64,000 nt of DNA. Source: an uncultured Lachnospiraceae bacterium. GTDB taxonomy: Bacteria; Bacillota; Clostridia; Lachnospirales; Lachnospiraceae. The stretch covers positions 37,100 through 101,099 of the forward strand of contig CAJUPJ010000009.1 in the NCBI GenBank assembly GCA_910588655.1. The letters are read 5' to 3'. How positions within the stretch are numbered: position 1 is the first letter of the stretch; every line of letters begins with the position of its first letter. Position numbers and translations under genes: made by a program. Shown piece by piece: positions 18,279-26,359 of the stretch. Below the pieces are notes generated by a model. That model had not been told where the DNA came from. It saw only the letters and a program-made list of their open reading frames with translations, and made no database searches.

Positions 18279-18986
18279 ATGGGCAATAATAGTTTTTTTA
18301 GCATAGAAAGTCCTTTGTACAAGTTTATGAACAGGCTTCTGGATATGATTAAACTTAATTTTTTATGGATTTTATGTAGTCTTCCAATTATTACAATGGG
18401 GGCAGCAACAACAGCAGCATTTACTATAACACTTAAGATGGTAGAAGAAGAGGAAGGGTATATAGCAAGGCCTTTTTTCCGTGAATTTAAAAATAATCTT
18501 GTCAAGGGAAGTGTTATAGGGATTATACAGTTATTTGCCATGTATACAATATATCTGGATTTCCAGTTATCTAAAGTTGAGGGCAAGGGTACTATGTTTA
18601 CAGTTGTTGGCGTACTTGCAATATTCCTGGCATTTATGCACCTTATTTATGCATATGCACTTCTTGCAAGATATGAGAATACAATTATAAATACTTTAAG
18701 AAATTCATATTCTATTGGTTTAAGATATTTCTTTAAAACTTTGGGTTTGTTTCTTATAATTGTACTTGAATGTGCGGTTTTTATGTGGAATTTTACTACA
18801 ATTCTTCTTGGGATGTTAATAGGACCGGCATGTATTATATTTACAATAAGCGGTTTTGCGAGGCCTCTCTTCAGATTAATTGAAAATGATAATGAAGAAA
18901 GGGCAGCACAGAAAGAAGAACAAGAAAATGAATATGATAGTGATGTGCCTGAAGATAAAGAATTTGAAGATGTAAACAATTCATAG
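18279..18986 (+). CDS. YesL-like DUF624 membrane protein
   Basis: 235 residues. It opens with the family hallmark SPLYKFMNRLLDMIKLNFLW and CSLPIITMGAATTAAF, and has about five membrane segments. The C-terminal tail (from about 200) is highly acidic and probably cytoplasmic. DUF624 genes regularly accompany YesM-type kinases and LplA/B/C transporters; the biochemical role is unknown. AGGAGG precedes the ATG. The cobQ start lies 43 bp downstream on the same strand, so some co-transcription is possible. Confidence 0.85.
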   Translation: MGNNSFFSIESPLYKFMNRLLDMIKLNFLWILCSLPIITMGAATTAAFTITLKMVEEEEGYIARPFFREFKNNLVKGSVIGIIQLFAMYTIYLDFQLSKVEGKGTMFTVVGVLAIFLAFMHLIYAYALLARYENTIINTLRNSYSIGLRYFFKTLGLFLIIVLECAVFMWNFTTILLGMLIGPACIIFTISGFARPLFRLIENDNEERAAQKEEQENEYDSDVPEDKEFEDVNNS

Positions 18987-19029
18987 CATAGGTTGGGTGC
19001 AAAATATTCAATTATGGAAGGTTTTTTAT

Positions 19030-20511
19030 ATGGCATATAAAATAATGGTACAGGGAACTATGTCCAATGCTGGCAAAAGCCTGGTAGTAACAGGACTTGC
19101 GCGTTTGTTTGCAAGGGAGGGCTATAATGTTGCTCCTTTTAAATCACAGAATATGGCACTTAATTCATATATTACGAAAGATGGTTTTGAAATAGGACGT
19201 GCCCAGGCTGTACAGGCTGAGGCAGCAGGAGTCCTGCCAGAAGTTTATATGAACCCGGTATTATTAAAACCTGTAAGTGATATGGGTTCACAGGTTATTG
19301 TAAACGGGAAAGCTGTCTGTAATATGAAAGCAAAGGATTATTTCCAGTATAAGACAAAACTTATACCTGATATTATGGCTGCATTTAATTATCTGGATAA
19401 TAAGTTTGATATTGTAATAATAGAAGGAGCAGGAAGCCCTGCTGAAATAAACCTTAAAGAAAATGATATTGTAAATATGGGGCTTGCAAAAATGACAGAT
19501 GCACCTGTACTGCTTGTTGGTGATATTGACAGAGGAGGTGTATTTGCACAGGTTTATGGGACTGTTGCACTTCTTGAAGAGGATGAGCGCAGCAGGATAA
19601 AGGGTATTTTAATTAATAAATTCCGTGGGGACAAATCAATACTTGAACCGGGAATTAAAATGCTTGAAGATAAATGCAGTAAGCCAGTATATGGTGTTAT
19701 TCCTTATATAAATATTGATATAGATGATGAAGACAGTTTGTCAGAAAGGTTTTCTAATAACCAGTGTACAGGCATTGTAGATATAGCAGTAATAAAGCTT
19801 CCAAGGATTTCTAATTTTACAGATTTTAATGTATTTGAAAACTTTGGAGGGGTTTCACTTAGATATGTAGATAAAGTAAAAGATTTGGGAGAGCCGGATA
19901 TTATATTTATCCCAGGAACTAAAAATACTATCAAAGACCTTATGTGGATGAGGCAGAATGGAATTGAAGCATTAATTAAAAAAGCAAATTCAAAAGGCTG
20001 TATAATCTTTGGAATTTGTGGAGGCTACCAGATGCTTGGCAATCTGGTAAGTGACCCATACAATATAGAAGAAGGCGGGACAGCCAGAGGAATGGGACTT
20101 ATTAATATTAATACCATATTTGGAAATGAGAAGAAAACAGTACAAACCAGTGGAAAGTTACAAAGGATTAATGGTGTATTTGAAGAATTGTCTGGAAAAG
20201 AATATAATGGATATGAGATACATATAGGAATAACTGGCAGTAATAAGGATGAGGATGTATACAATCCTGTTAATACATATTCCGGCCATAATAATGTTTA
20301 TGGTTCATATATACATGGGCTTTTTGACAGTGGTGATATAGCATATACTATGGTTAAAGCCATTGCTGTAAGAAAAGGTGCAGATGTAGATAAAATTAAT
20401 AATTATAACTATAAAGAATACAAAGAAAAGCAGTATGATATACTTGCAGATACAATAAGGGAAAACGTGGATATGGATAAAATATGTAAATGTATGGGAA
20501 TACCAGTATAA
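19030..20511 (+). CDS. cobQ: Cobyric acid synthase
   Basis: 493 residues. The enzyme amidates the b, d, e and g side chains of adenosylcobyrinic a,c-diamide using glutamine and ATP. The N-terminal P-loop-like segment is VQGTMSNAGKS, the middle has GDIDRGGVFA, and the C-terminal triad glutaminase has FGICGGYQMLG with nucleophile C330 and the histidine H429 in YGSYIHGLF. ATG 19030 follows GGAAGG; an in-frame ATG at 18997 lacks a site. First gene of cobQ-cobT-cobU. No cobalamin riboswitch was seen in the short leader. Confidence 0.95.
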   Translation: MAYKIMVQGTMSNAGKSLVVTGLARLFAREGYNVAPFKSQNMALNSYITKDGFEIGRAQAVQAEAAGVLPEVYMNPVLLKPVSDMGSQVIVNGKAVCNMKAKDYFQYKTKLIPDIMAAFNYLDNKFDIVIIEGAGSPAEINLKENDIVNMGLAKMTDAPVLLVGDIDRGGVFAQVYGTVALLEEDERSRIKGILINKFRGDKSILEPGIKMLEDKCSKPVYGVIPYINIDIDDEDSLSERFSNNQCTGIVDIAVIKLPRISNFTDFNVFENFGGVSLRYVDKVKDLGEPDIIFIPGTKNTIKDLMWMRQNGIEALIKKANSKGCIIFGICGGYQMLGNLVSDPYNIEEGGTARGMGLININTIFGNEKKTVQTSGKLQRINGVFEELSGKEYNGYEIHIGITGSNKDEDVYNPVNTYSGHNNVYGSYIHGLFDSGDIAYTMVKAIAVRKGADVDKINNYNYKEYKEKQYDILADTIRENVDMDKICKCMGIPV

Positions 20512-20538
20512 TTTGTCTGTTATAAGGGGTATGTAAAT

Positions 20539-21624
20539 ATGGATAAAGAGGAATTATTTAATATAAAAATACAAGAGCCTTCCCCAAAGGCTTATAAAAA
20601 TGCACAACTGCACTGGGATGCAATTGCAAAGCCTTTAGACGGGCTTGGCATATTTGAAGATATAATTAAAAAAATAGCAGGAATTACAGGAAATGCGGAT
20701 GTAAAAATTGATAAAAAAGCTGTTATTGTAATGTGTGCTGATAATGGAATTATTGAAGAGGGAGTAAGCCAGTCAGGTAATGAAGTGACTACAGTGGTTT
20801 CCACAAATATGGCAAATGGAATTGCCAGCGTGTGCCGTATGGCGCATGTTGCAGGGGCAGACGTAGTACCTGTTGATATTGGCATTAAGGATAATATTAA
20901 TATAAAGGGGCTTTTAAACAGAAAGGTTTCAAATGGAACTGCCAATTTTGCAAAAGAACCAGCAATAACTTGCAAGGGGCTTTTGAAGGCAATTCAGACA
21001 GGAATAGATATTACAAGGGATTTAAAAGAGAATGGTTATAATATTATTGCTACAGGTGAGATGGGAATTGGCAATACTACTACAAGCAGTGCACTTGCAA
21101 GTGTAATGTTAAATATTCCTGTCCCTAAGGTGGCTGGCAGGGGTGCAGGGCTGGACGATAAAGGGCTTGAAAAGAAGATTTCAGTAATAGAAAATGCAAT
21201 TAAAAAATATGGTCTGGAACACCAGAAAATAAACAGCAGGGAAGAAACTTTCAGGGCATTATGTTGTATTGGAGGACTGGATATAGCGGGACTTGCAGGT
21301 GTATTTATTGGAGGTGCATTGTTCCATATACCAGTAATTATTGATGGTGTTATATCAGCAGTTGCTGCATTAGCAGCAGAAAAGCTTGTACCTGGATGCT
21401 GCCAGTATATGATTGCTTCACACGCAGGTAAAGAACCTGCATGCAGGTTAATTCTTGACAGGCTTTTTCTTAAACCTGTAATTGATGCAGGACTTGCACT
21501 GGGGGAGGGCACAGGGGCTGTACTCATGTTTCCAATGCTTGATATGGTAATGGAGGTTTACAGGGAAAATACAACATTTGATGATATTAATATAACACAA
21601 TACAAGAGGTTTACGGATATATGA
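20539..21624 (+). CDS. cobT: Nicotinate-nucleotide-dimethylbenzimidazole phosphoribosyltransferase
   Basis: 361 residues, normal length. It makes alpha-ribazole phosphate (the lower ligand of cobalamin) from nicotinate mononucleotide and dimethylbenzimidazole or another base. Seen: ADNGIIEEGVSQSG near the N-terminus, GEMGIGNTTTSSAL around 173-186, and the C-terminal LGEGTGAVLMFPMLD, which holds the catalytic glutamate. It starts 27 bp after cobQ with a GGGG-containing site, and its last bases overlap the cobU start by 4 bp. Confidence 0.95.
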   Translation: MDKEELFNIKIQEPSPKAYKNAQLHWDAIAKPLDGLGIFEDIIKKIAGITGNADVKIDKKAVIVMCADNGIIEEGVSQSGNEVTTVVSTNMANGIASVCRMAHVAGADVVPVDIGIKDNINIKGLLNRKVSNGTANFAKEPAITCKGLLKAIQTGIDITRDLKENGYNIIATGEMGIGNTTTSSALASVMLNIPVPKVAGRGAGLDDKGLEKKISVIENAIKKYGLEHQKINSREETFRALCCIGGLDIAGLAGVFIGGALFHIPVIIDGVISAVAALAAEKLVPGCCQYMIASHAGKEPACRLILDRLFLKPVIDAGLALGEGTGAVLMFPMLDMVMEVYRENTTFDDINITQYKRFTDI

Positions 21625-22151
21625 TGGTTACAGTTACTGGAGGGAGTGGGAGCGGTAAGTCAGAATTTGCCGAAAATATGCTGGCAGAATTAGTAAACAA
21701 TGCCAAAGGAAATAATAAATTATATTATATTGCTACGATGAAACCATATGGTGAGGATGCCGCCTGGCGTATAAACCGCCACCAGAAGCTGCGTGAAGGC
21801 AAGGGGTTTATAACAATTGAATGTTATAATAATATTGGCAGATGTATGTTACAGAGCAAGAGTAATGTACTGCTTGAATGTATGTCAAACCTTGCTGCTA
21901 ATGAAATGTTTACAGAAACCATAAAAGACAAATATTCTGTTTACCATAAGATATGCAGTGGAATAGACGGGTTAAAAGAAATAACAGATAATCTTGTAAT
22001 TGTGACAAATGATATATTTGCTGACGGGGTTATATATGATAAAAGTACAATGGAGTATATAGAACTTCTTGGTATGGTAAACCAGTATCTGGCAAAGATT
22101 AGTGACAGGGTTATTGAAGTTATATACTCTTGTCCGCTGGTTATTGTATAA
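21621..22151 (+). CDS. cobU: Adenosylcobinamide kinase/guanylyltransferase-type protein
   Basis: 176 residues, the normal size for CobU. The P-loop is GGSGSGKS at 7-14. The family motifs YYIATMKPYGEDAAWRINRHQ, NVLLECMSNL and IVTNDIFADG are all recognisable. It phosphorylates adenosylcobinamide and adds GMP before joining to alpha-ribazole. ATGA overlap with cobT indicates translational coupling. cobS is not in this window. Confidence 0.9.
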   Translation: MMVTVTGGSGSGKSEFAENMLAELVNNAKGNNKLYYIATMKPYGEDAAWRINRHQKLREGKGFITIECYNNIGRCMLQSKSNVLLECMSNLAANEMFTETIKDKYSVYHKICSGIDGLKEITDNLVIVTNDIFADGVIYDKSTMEYIELLGMVNQYLAKISDRVIEVIYSCPLVIV

Positions 22152-22208
22152 TGCCTGTTAAGGAATAAAAGAGTATCATAGGAAAAACTGGAAAGGTGGG
22201 GTATAAAA

Positions 22209-22733
22209 ATGAAAAAAAGTAAAAAGAATTTAATATTTGCATTATTGTTTATTGCAGGAATTTTCTTGTTTTTTGTATTAATGGATATACAGGAAATAAT
22301 GGATTATTCTAAAATAGAAGCAGCAGGAAGCAAGGTATTAACTCCTGTTAATGTAAAACAAAAAACTAAAAAGAGATATTATAAAGGAAGGACAACTGAA
22401 ACTGTAACTAATTATGTACAGTTTGTTGTTGAAATTAATAATACCAGAACTTCTTTTTATATGGAAACATCTGATGCATATGGTGAAAATTCTCCATCAA
22501 CAGGGCTTAATGCAGTTGCTTCAAAAAAGACAATTGAAAGATACATATTTTACACAGATAAACATATTTATTATTCCAAAAAGTCTGCTACAACGGGAGA
22601 GTATATTAAGGAAAGCATAACAGATAAACTGGTTGTATTTTGTATTATAATGGTTTTTATGGGATTAGTATTTCTTGTGGTAAATATAACAGATAAAATT
22701 ATAGAAAAACGCAGGATGAAAGCAAATAATTAA
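22209..22733 (+). CDS. Small membrane protein of unknown function (DUF3592-like)
   Basis: 174 residues. There is one membrane segment at about 8-26 and one at about 141-162, with an extracytoplasmic domain of about 110 residues between them carrying conserved-looking strands (YVQFVVEINNTRTSFYM, YIFYTDKHIYYSKK). The topology and the YxVEFxxNG-like strand recall DUF3592, but this is only a resemblance. An AAAGGTGGGG site precedes the ATG. It is probably a separate unit from cobU, 57 bp upstream. Confidence 0.7.
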   Translation: MKKSKKNLIFALLFIAGIFLFFVLMDIQEIMDYSKIEAAGSKVLTPVNVKQKTKKRYYKGRTTETVTNYVQFVVEINNTRTSFYMETSDAYGENSPSTGLNAVASKKTIERYIFYTDKHIYYSKKSATTGEYIKESITDKLVVFCIIMVFMGLVFLVVNITDKIIEKRRMKANN

Positions 22734-22811
22734 AGACTATCCGGCTATTCTATGTTATAATTATGTTGTTATAACTGGAATTATACCATACATAATGGGG
22801 AAGGAGAAGAT

Positions 22812-23594
22812 ATGGGGTTATTTAAAGAAGCGCCTTATAAGGAGGCAACACAAAATATTATTGATGTAATTGGTGGTAATTATAAAGTTTTTGACACAGC
22901 CTGTACTGAGGAAGAGGTAAACAGGGTTTATGTGGAGGAGCTTGAGCGTGGTAAAAAGGAAGGTTTTGTACCTGTTTTAATACCATGTGATGATGTTCTT
23001 AATGAATGGTTCCATCTTGATGAAGATGATAAGGAAAAGATTAAGGAAAAAACAACTAATGAAAAAAGGCAGGCTATTATTGATGCTGCTAATGATAATG
23101 GGAAAGAACTTTTACAGGAATGGTATAATTCAGCTACTGAAGATTTTGCAGATGATGAAAGTGAGATGGAAAGCTTTCTTGGAAGCATGGGAGGAAGCGG
23201 ACCAATAAATGAATTATCTACATTTGCCATGTTTGCGGAAGATGGTGAAATACAAGAAACAATACTTTTTGAAGTTCCTGTGGACGAGCCTTGGAAGGTT
23301 ATAGCATGGTTTCCAATGGGAGGATGGAATGAATGTCCTGCACCAGAAGAAATGATAACAGTATGCCGTTACTGGTATAAAAAATATGGTGCATATCCAG
23401 CAGCTATAACACACGATACTATTGAATTTTATGTTGAGAAACCTGTAACAGATGAAGAAGAAGCATGGGAACTTGCCAAGGAACATTTTGCATTTTCTGC
23501 TGACAGGGTATTCCAGTGCACAGCAACTTATACACTTGGTGAAGTGGCAGAGTGTTTAATGAATTCCAAAGTATGGTACTTCTGGTGGGATTAA
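22812..23594 (+). CDS. DUF4253 domain protein
   Basis: 260 residues, cytoplasmic and acidic. FVPVLIPCDDVLNEWF at about 57-72 and the C-terminal block WNECPAPEEMITVCRYWYKKYGAYPAAITHDTIEFYV at about 176-212 fit DUF4253; the tail has the aromatic end VWYFWWD. Function unknown; relatives are common in Firmicutes and sometimes occur as immunity-like or SMI1/KNR4-like neighbours. GGAGAAG precedes the ATG. The next gene begins 1 bp after its stop, so the two form an operon. Confidence 0.75.
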   Translation: MGLFKEAPYKEATQNIIDVIGGNYKVFDTACTEEEVNRVYVEELERGKKEGFVPVLIPCDDVLNEWFHLDEDDKEKIKEKTTNEKRQAIIDAANDNGKELLQEWYNSATEDFADDESEMESFLGSMGGSGPINELSTFAMFAEDGEIQETILFEVPVDEPWKVIAWFPMGGWNECPAPEEMITVCRYWYKKYGAYPAAITHDTIEFYVEKPVTDEEEAWELAKEHFAFSADRVFQCTATYTLGEVAECLMNSKVWYFWWD

Positions 23595-23595
23595 T

Positions 23596-24312
23596 ATGGA
23601 TACATATGGACAGTGGCTTAAAGCAGAAAAAGAATGGATAGGCAGTTACTGCAAAAAAGTAAAAGTAATGTCAGTTTTAAAAGTAGTTCCTGCTACAATA
23701 ATTATACTTGCTCTGTTGTTTGGAGTAATGGCAGCAGTTAATGGTGATGTATCAGCAGATAATATAATTGAAGGTGCATCAGGAGGTTTATTTATTGGGA
23801 TATTTGTCTGTTTAATTTACCTTGTAATATTATTTCCGTCTTTATCGCCAAAAAGGTATGTTAAAAAGATAGATAAAGCTGTAAGTAAAGCTGGCATAGA
23901 TGATTTTGGCAAAGAACAGCTTGCAAGGGAATTTTTAGAGGCAGAAAATAATGTAAAAAAGACATTTAGTTTTGATATGAAAGGTCCAAACTCCAAAAAT
24001 ACACCTGCAAGGTTTGTTGTATCAGAACATTATGCAATGTTAGAAGGCGGTTTTCCATATGCAATAATTGTAAAATTACAGGATATAAAAGAAATAAAGC
24101 CTTCACAGGAAAAGAAAACTGCCTACAGAAGAAGCGGCAATATACATACTTCATATTTCTTTACATTATATACAATCCAGTTTTACCGTTATGACAGGGC
24201 ACAGAGAGGGCTTTCTGATAAAGACCTGCCAGACGAGGCAATGGGTTTTATGGATAAAGGAATACGTGACAGGGCAGTATCATTATTAGAAAAAAATAAG
24301 ACAGAATATTAA
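23596..24312 (+). CDS. Hypothetical two-segment membrane protein
   Basis: 238 residues. Membrane segments lie at about 30-48 and 63-85, followed by a cytoplasmic region of about 150 residues that has a PH-like or YcxB-like look (strands ARFVVSEHYAMLEGGFPYAII, then FTLYTIQFY). I do not recognise the family. It overlaps the control region of the DUF4253 gene end and is surely translated with it. A strong bidirectional terminator follows. Confidence 0.7.
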   Translation: MDTYGQWLKAEKEWIGSYCKKVKVMSVLKVVPATIIILALLFGVMAAVNGDVSADNIIEGASGGLFIGIFVCLIYLVILFPSLSPKRYVKKIDKAVSKAGIDDFGKEQLAREFLEAENNVKKTFSFDMKGPNSKNTPARFVVSEHYAMLEGGFPYAIIVKLQDIKEIKPSQEKKTAYRRSGNIHTSYFFTLYTIQFYRYDRAQRGLSDKDLPDEAMGFMDKGIRDRAVSLLEKNKTEY

Positions 24313-24326
24313 TGGACTGGGCATAT

Positions 24327-24376
24327 AAAAAATATTCCACCTGTGCAGTTGCAATCTGGCAGGTGGAATATTTTTA
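24327..24376. terminator. Bidirectional rho-independent terminator
   Basis: AAAATATTCCACCTG on the left pairs with CAGGTGGAATATTTTT on the right around a 16-nt loop, with A runs on one side and T runs on the other. It can end both the plus-strand hypothetical operon and the minus-strand toxin-antitoxin operon. Confidence 0.85.
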
Positions 24377-24386
24377 TTTCACAATT

Positions 24387-24467
24387 TTAATTTGTTCCCA
24401 TTTTCCTGGCAGCAATAAATGCATTTTCATTTAATTTTGTTCCTTCTTTTAACTCAAATGTTACCAT
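24387..24467 (-). CDS. Possible 26-residue peptide gene downstream of the antitoxin
   Basis: An ATG-initiated frame of 26 codons encodes MVTFELKEGTKL followed by NENAFIAARKMGTN and ends 11 bp before the terminator. Only a weak AAGAGA site precedes it. The sequence looks protein-like, but it may be a remnant of a second antitoxin or a chance frame. Confidence 0.3.
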   Translation of the reverse strand: MVTFELKEGTKLNENAFIAARKMGTN

Positions 24468-24504
24468 AATATAGTCTCTTTTCTTTTATAATTTTTGCTG
24501 CTTA

Positions 24505-24690
24505 TTAATCCCAGTTAATAGAATTATGTGGGACTGTTGGACTTGTGTCAGCCTTTGCTTCCCTTATCGCTTCTAGCTCATCTGGTAACGGGTCATCTTC
24601 AGGGATAAACCTAATCAGTACTTTATAAATTGTATCAATATCTTTTTCTGGTATCATGTCAACCAGATTTTTAATTGTTTCCCGGCTCAC
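24505..24690 (-). CDS. Antitoxin of a RelE-type toxin-antitoxin pair
   Basis: 61 residues starting at GTG 24690, with a very strong AGGAGGT 8 nt before it that overlaps the toxin stop codon. It has an N-terminal helix-rich part (ETIKNLVDMIPEKDIDTIYKVLIRF) and an acidic Pro-rich tail (PEDDPLPDELEAI, then TVPHNSINWD), the kind of unfolded tail that wraps a toxin. It lacks an obvious ribbon-helix-helix or HTH domain, so DNA binding is unclear. It comes after the toxin gene, the reverse of the usual relBE order. Confidence 0.75.
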   Translation of the reverse strand: MSRETIKNLVDMIPEKDIDTIYKVLIRFIPEDDPLPDELEAIREAKADTSPTVPHNSINWD

Positions 24691-24701
24691 TCTATCACCT
24701 C

Positions 24702-24959
24702 CTAGAGATTATTATATGCCTGTCCTCTTGGTAATATATCATTGATTGTTATTGTGTCATTTTCTTTTGTAAAAAGTACCCTTAAATCTCCAACTCTTAA
24801 ACGGTACTCGTTTTTTAATCCTGATAGTCTTTTAATATCTCCAAATGGCAATTTTTCGATTGCTTTTTTTAACCGTTTTTTGTATCTTTGTCGCAATAAT
24901 TTATATATTTTACTGCTTTCTTTTTGTACTCTATTTGCAATTTTTTTCTCCTGTTTCAT
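24702..24959 (-). CDS. RelE/ParE-superfamily toxin
   Basis: 85 residues. The core KKAIEKLPFGDIKRLSGLKNEYRLRVGDLRVLFT followed by INDILPRGQAY is the typical RelE pattern; the Arg residues of YRLRVGD and the C-terminal PRG-x-x-Y match the mRNA-cutting surface. The first beta strand is poorly conserved. The start is uncertain: no good ribosome site precedes ATG 24959, which lies 6 bp after the PAP2 stop, and the only AGGAG is inside the frame, 6 nt before an ATT codon. It is followed by its antitoxin 11 bp downstream. Confidence 0.8.
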   Translation of the reverse strand: MKQEKKIANRVQKESSKIYKLLRQRYKKRLKKAIEKLPFGDIKRLSGLKNEYRLRVGDLRVLFTKENDTITINDILPRGQAYNNL

Positions 24960-24965
24960 AATTTT

Positions 24966-25679
24966 TTATTGTAATTCCCTGCGGTGTTTTAAACTTTTCA
25001 CAAGTTTATGGCGCTGGTTTAAATTTCTGTATGGCATATGGTAGTGTTCTGGGACAGGTCTGTATATAATAATATAATAAAATATATATAATGCTACAGC
25101 GCAGACAAGGTCAATAAATGAGTGCTGTTTTAAAAATAATGTTGACATGCATATTAATATACATAATATAAGTGAACTGTTTTTTACCCATTTTTTATTT
25201 TTAAAATACTGGCTTGTAGCTATGCCAACATGTATTGCAATAGAGTTATATACATGTATGCTTGGACATACATTTGTGTCTGTATCAGTGGCATATAGTA
25301 TTGATATTATATTTGTAAATATATTTTCACGCTCAAATGAGTCTGGACGCATATTTTGTGCATTTGGAAAAAATGTATATATTATTAAACTGGTTGTCAT
25401 TCCCATAACAAGTATTGCGGCACATCTGTAGAAGTCATCTATATATTTTGTCTGGAAAAAAAGGAAAACCAGGCTTGCCGCTACATATACAAACCATAAA
25501 AGATATGGTATTATAAATATTTCACAAAATGGTATAAAATCATCTATAATACAATGGACTTCACTAAATTTTACATCAGTGCGATGTTCGAGCAATATAA
25601 ACCATACCATGTATATTGGAAGGTAAAGAATTATAATGGCATGTTTATATTTAAATAGAAATTGTTTTAATTTCTTCAT
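24966..25679 (-). CDS. PAP2-family membrane phosphatase
   Basis: 237 residues with about six membrane segments. The phosphatase motifs are recognisable in divergent form: NMRPDSF (motif 1 end), CPSIHVYNS (equivalent of PSGH) near 137-145, and STLFLKQHSFIDLV (equivalent of SR-x5-H-x3-D) near 179-192, in the style of the inositol-phosphorylceramide-synthase branch. Expected role: hydrolysis or transfer of lipid phosphates at the outer face of the membrane. Same strand as DUF5662 (26 bp upstream) and the toxin gene (6 bp downstream), so one operon is likely. Confidence 0.82.
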   Translation of the reverse strand: MKKLKQFLFKYKHAIIILYLPIYMVWFILLEHRTDVKFSEVHCIIDDFIPFCEIFIIPYLLWFVYVAASLVFLFFQTKYIDDFYRCAAILVMGMTTSLIIYTFFPNAQNMRPDSFERENIFTNIISILYATDTDTNVCPSIHVYNSIAIHVGIATSQYFKNKKWVKNSSLILCILICMSTLFLKQHSFIDLVCAVALYIFYYIIIYRPVPEHYHMPYRNLNQRHKLVKSLKHRRELQ

Positions 25680-25705
25680 TAAAAAATCCTCCGGTTAATT
25701 GGTAG

Positions 25706-26266
25706 TTACCATTTGCGTGAATGTTTCCAGTCTATTTCATTCCGTATATATTTAAAAGTTTCGTCTTCCCCTTTTTCAGCAAGCATATTTAGTAATTTTT
25801 CAATAAGTTTCCTGGTATCAGGATGTAATACATAATGGTTCTGGTTTTTGGTATAGTATGCAAGTGGAAATGAGTCATCATAGGAAGTCCTGTTGTAATT
25901 TTTACTTGCTGCTACCCTGTCACAAAACATTTCTATAACATAACGTTCGGGCATTGGCATTCCCTGTAAACCATCCTGGGGTTTTAAGGAATAATCTATC
26001 CAGTATTCAAAATGGTGTCTGTTCCTTCCCTTGTGGTGCAGCCATGCGGATGAATATCCATAAACTTCTTTTTCACCAAAGTTCGGGCTTCTCTTGCCGC
26101 CCTGGTAATATTTTACACCAGCAAGAAATTCGACAGGATGGTATTTTGACCAGTCATGCATAATACCTTGTTTGTAAAGCCCTGCGCGGAAACAAAGCCC
26201 GCGTACAAGTTTCTTATGGTGTAATATAGTTGAAAGGTGTCCAAAGAAATTATTCCATAAATTCAT
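25706..26266 (-). CDS. DUF5662 family protein (putative metal-binding hydrolase)
   Basis: 186 residues. Histidine-rich signatures suggest an HD-like metal site: HHKKLVRG near 16-23, GIMHDWSKYHPVEF near 34-47 and WLHHKGRNRHHFEYW near 75-89. The family is common in Clostridia with no known reaction; phosphohydrolase activity is an inference from the HD pairs. First gene of the minus-strand operon DUF5662-PAP2-toxin-antitoxin, driven by a near-consensus promoter at 26310-26338. Confidence 0.75.
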   Translation of the reverse strand: MNLWNNFFGHLSTILHHKKLVRGLCFRAGLYKQGIMHDWSKYHPVEFLAGVKYYQGGKRSPNFGEKEVYGYSSAWLHHKGRNRHHFEYWIDYSLKPQDGLQGMPMPERYVIEMFCDRVAASKNYNRTSYDDSFPLAYYTKNQNHYVLHPDTRKLIEKLLNMLAEKGEDETFKYIRNEIDWKHSRKW

Positions 26267-26305
26267 AAAATCAATCCGTTTCTATATTGGTATTCCTGCA
26301 AGTGT

Positions 26306-26338
26306 ACATATTATATTCCAATATAATATGTAAGTCAA
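26306..26338 (-). promoter_or_regulatory. Promoter with overlapping 12-bp perfect inverted repeat
   Basis: On the minus strand TTGACT (26333-26338) and TATAAT (26310-26315) are separated by exactly 17 bp and lie 44 bp before the DUF5662 start. A perfect inverted repeat, 12-bp arms 26306-26317 and 26320-26331 with a 2-nt centre, covers the spacer and the -10. This looks like an operator for a dimeric regulator, or a cruciform-prone promoter. Confidence 0.65.
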
Positions 26339-26359
26339 TCAATGTTATATAAACTTAAT

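Noticed and set aside
18987..19029. Cobalamin riboswitch before cobQ
   Set aside because: Only 43 bp separate the genes, and nothing resembling the B12 box was seen.
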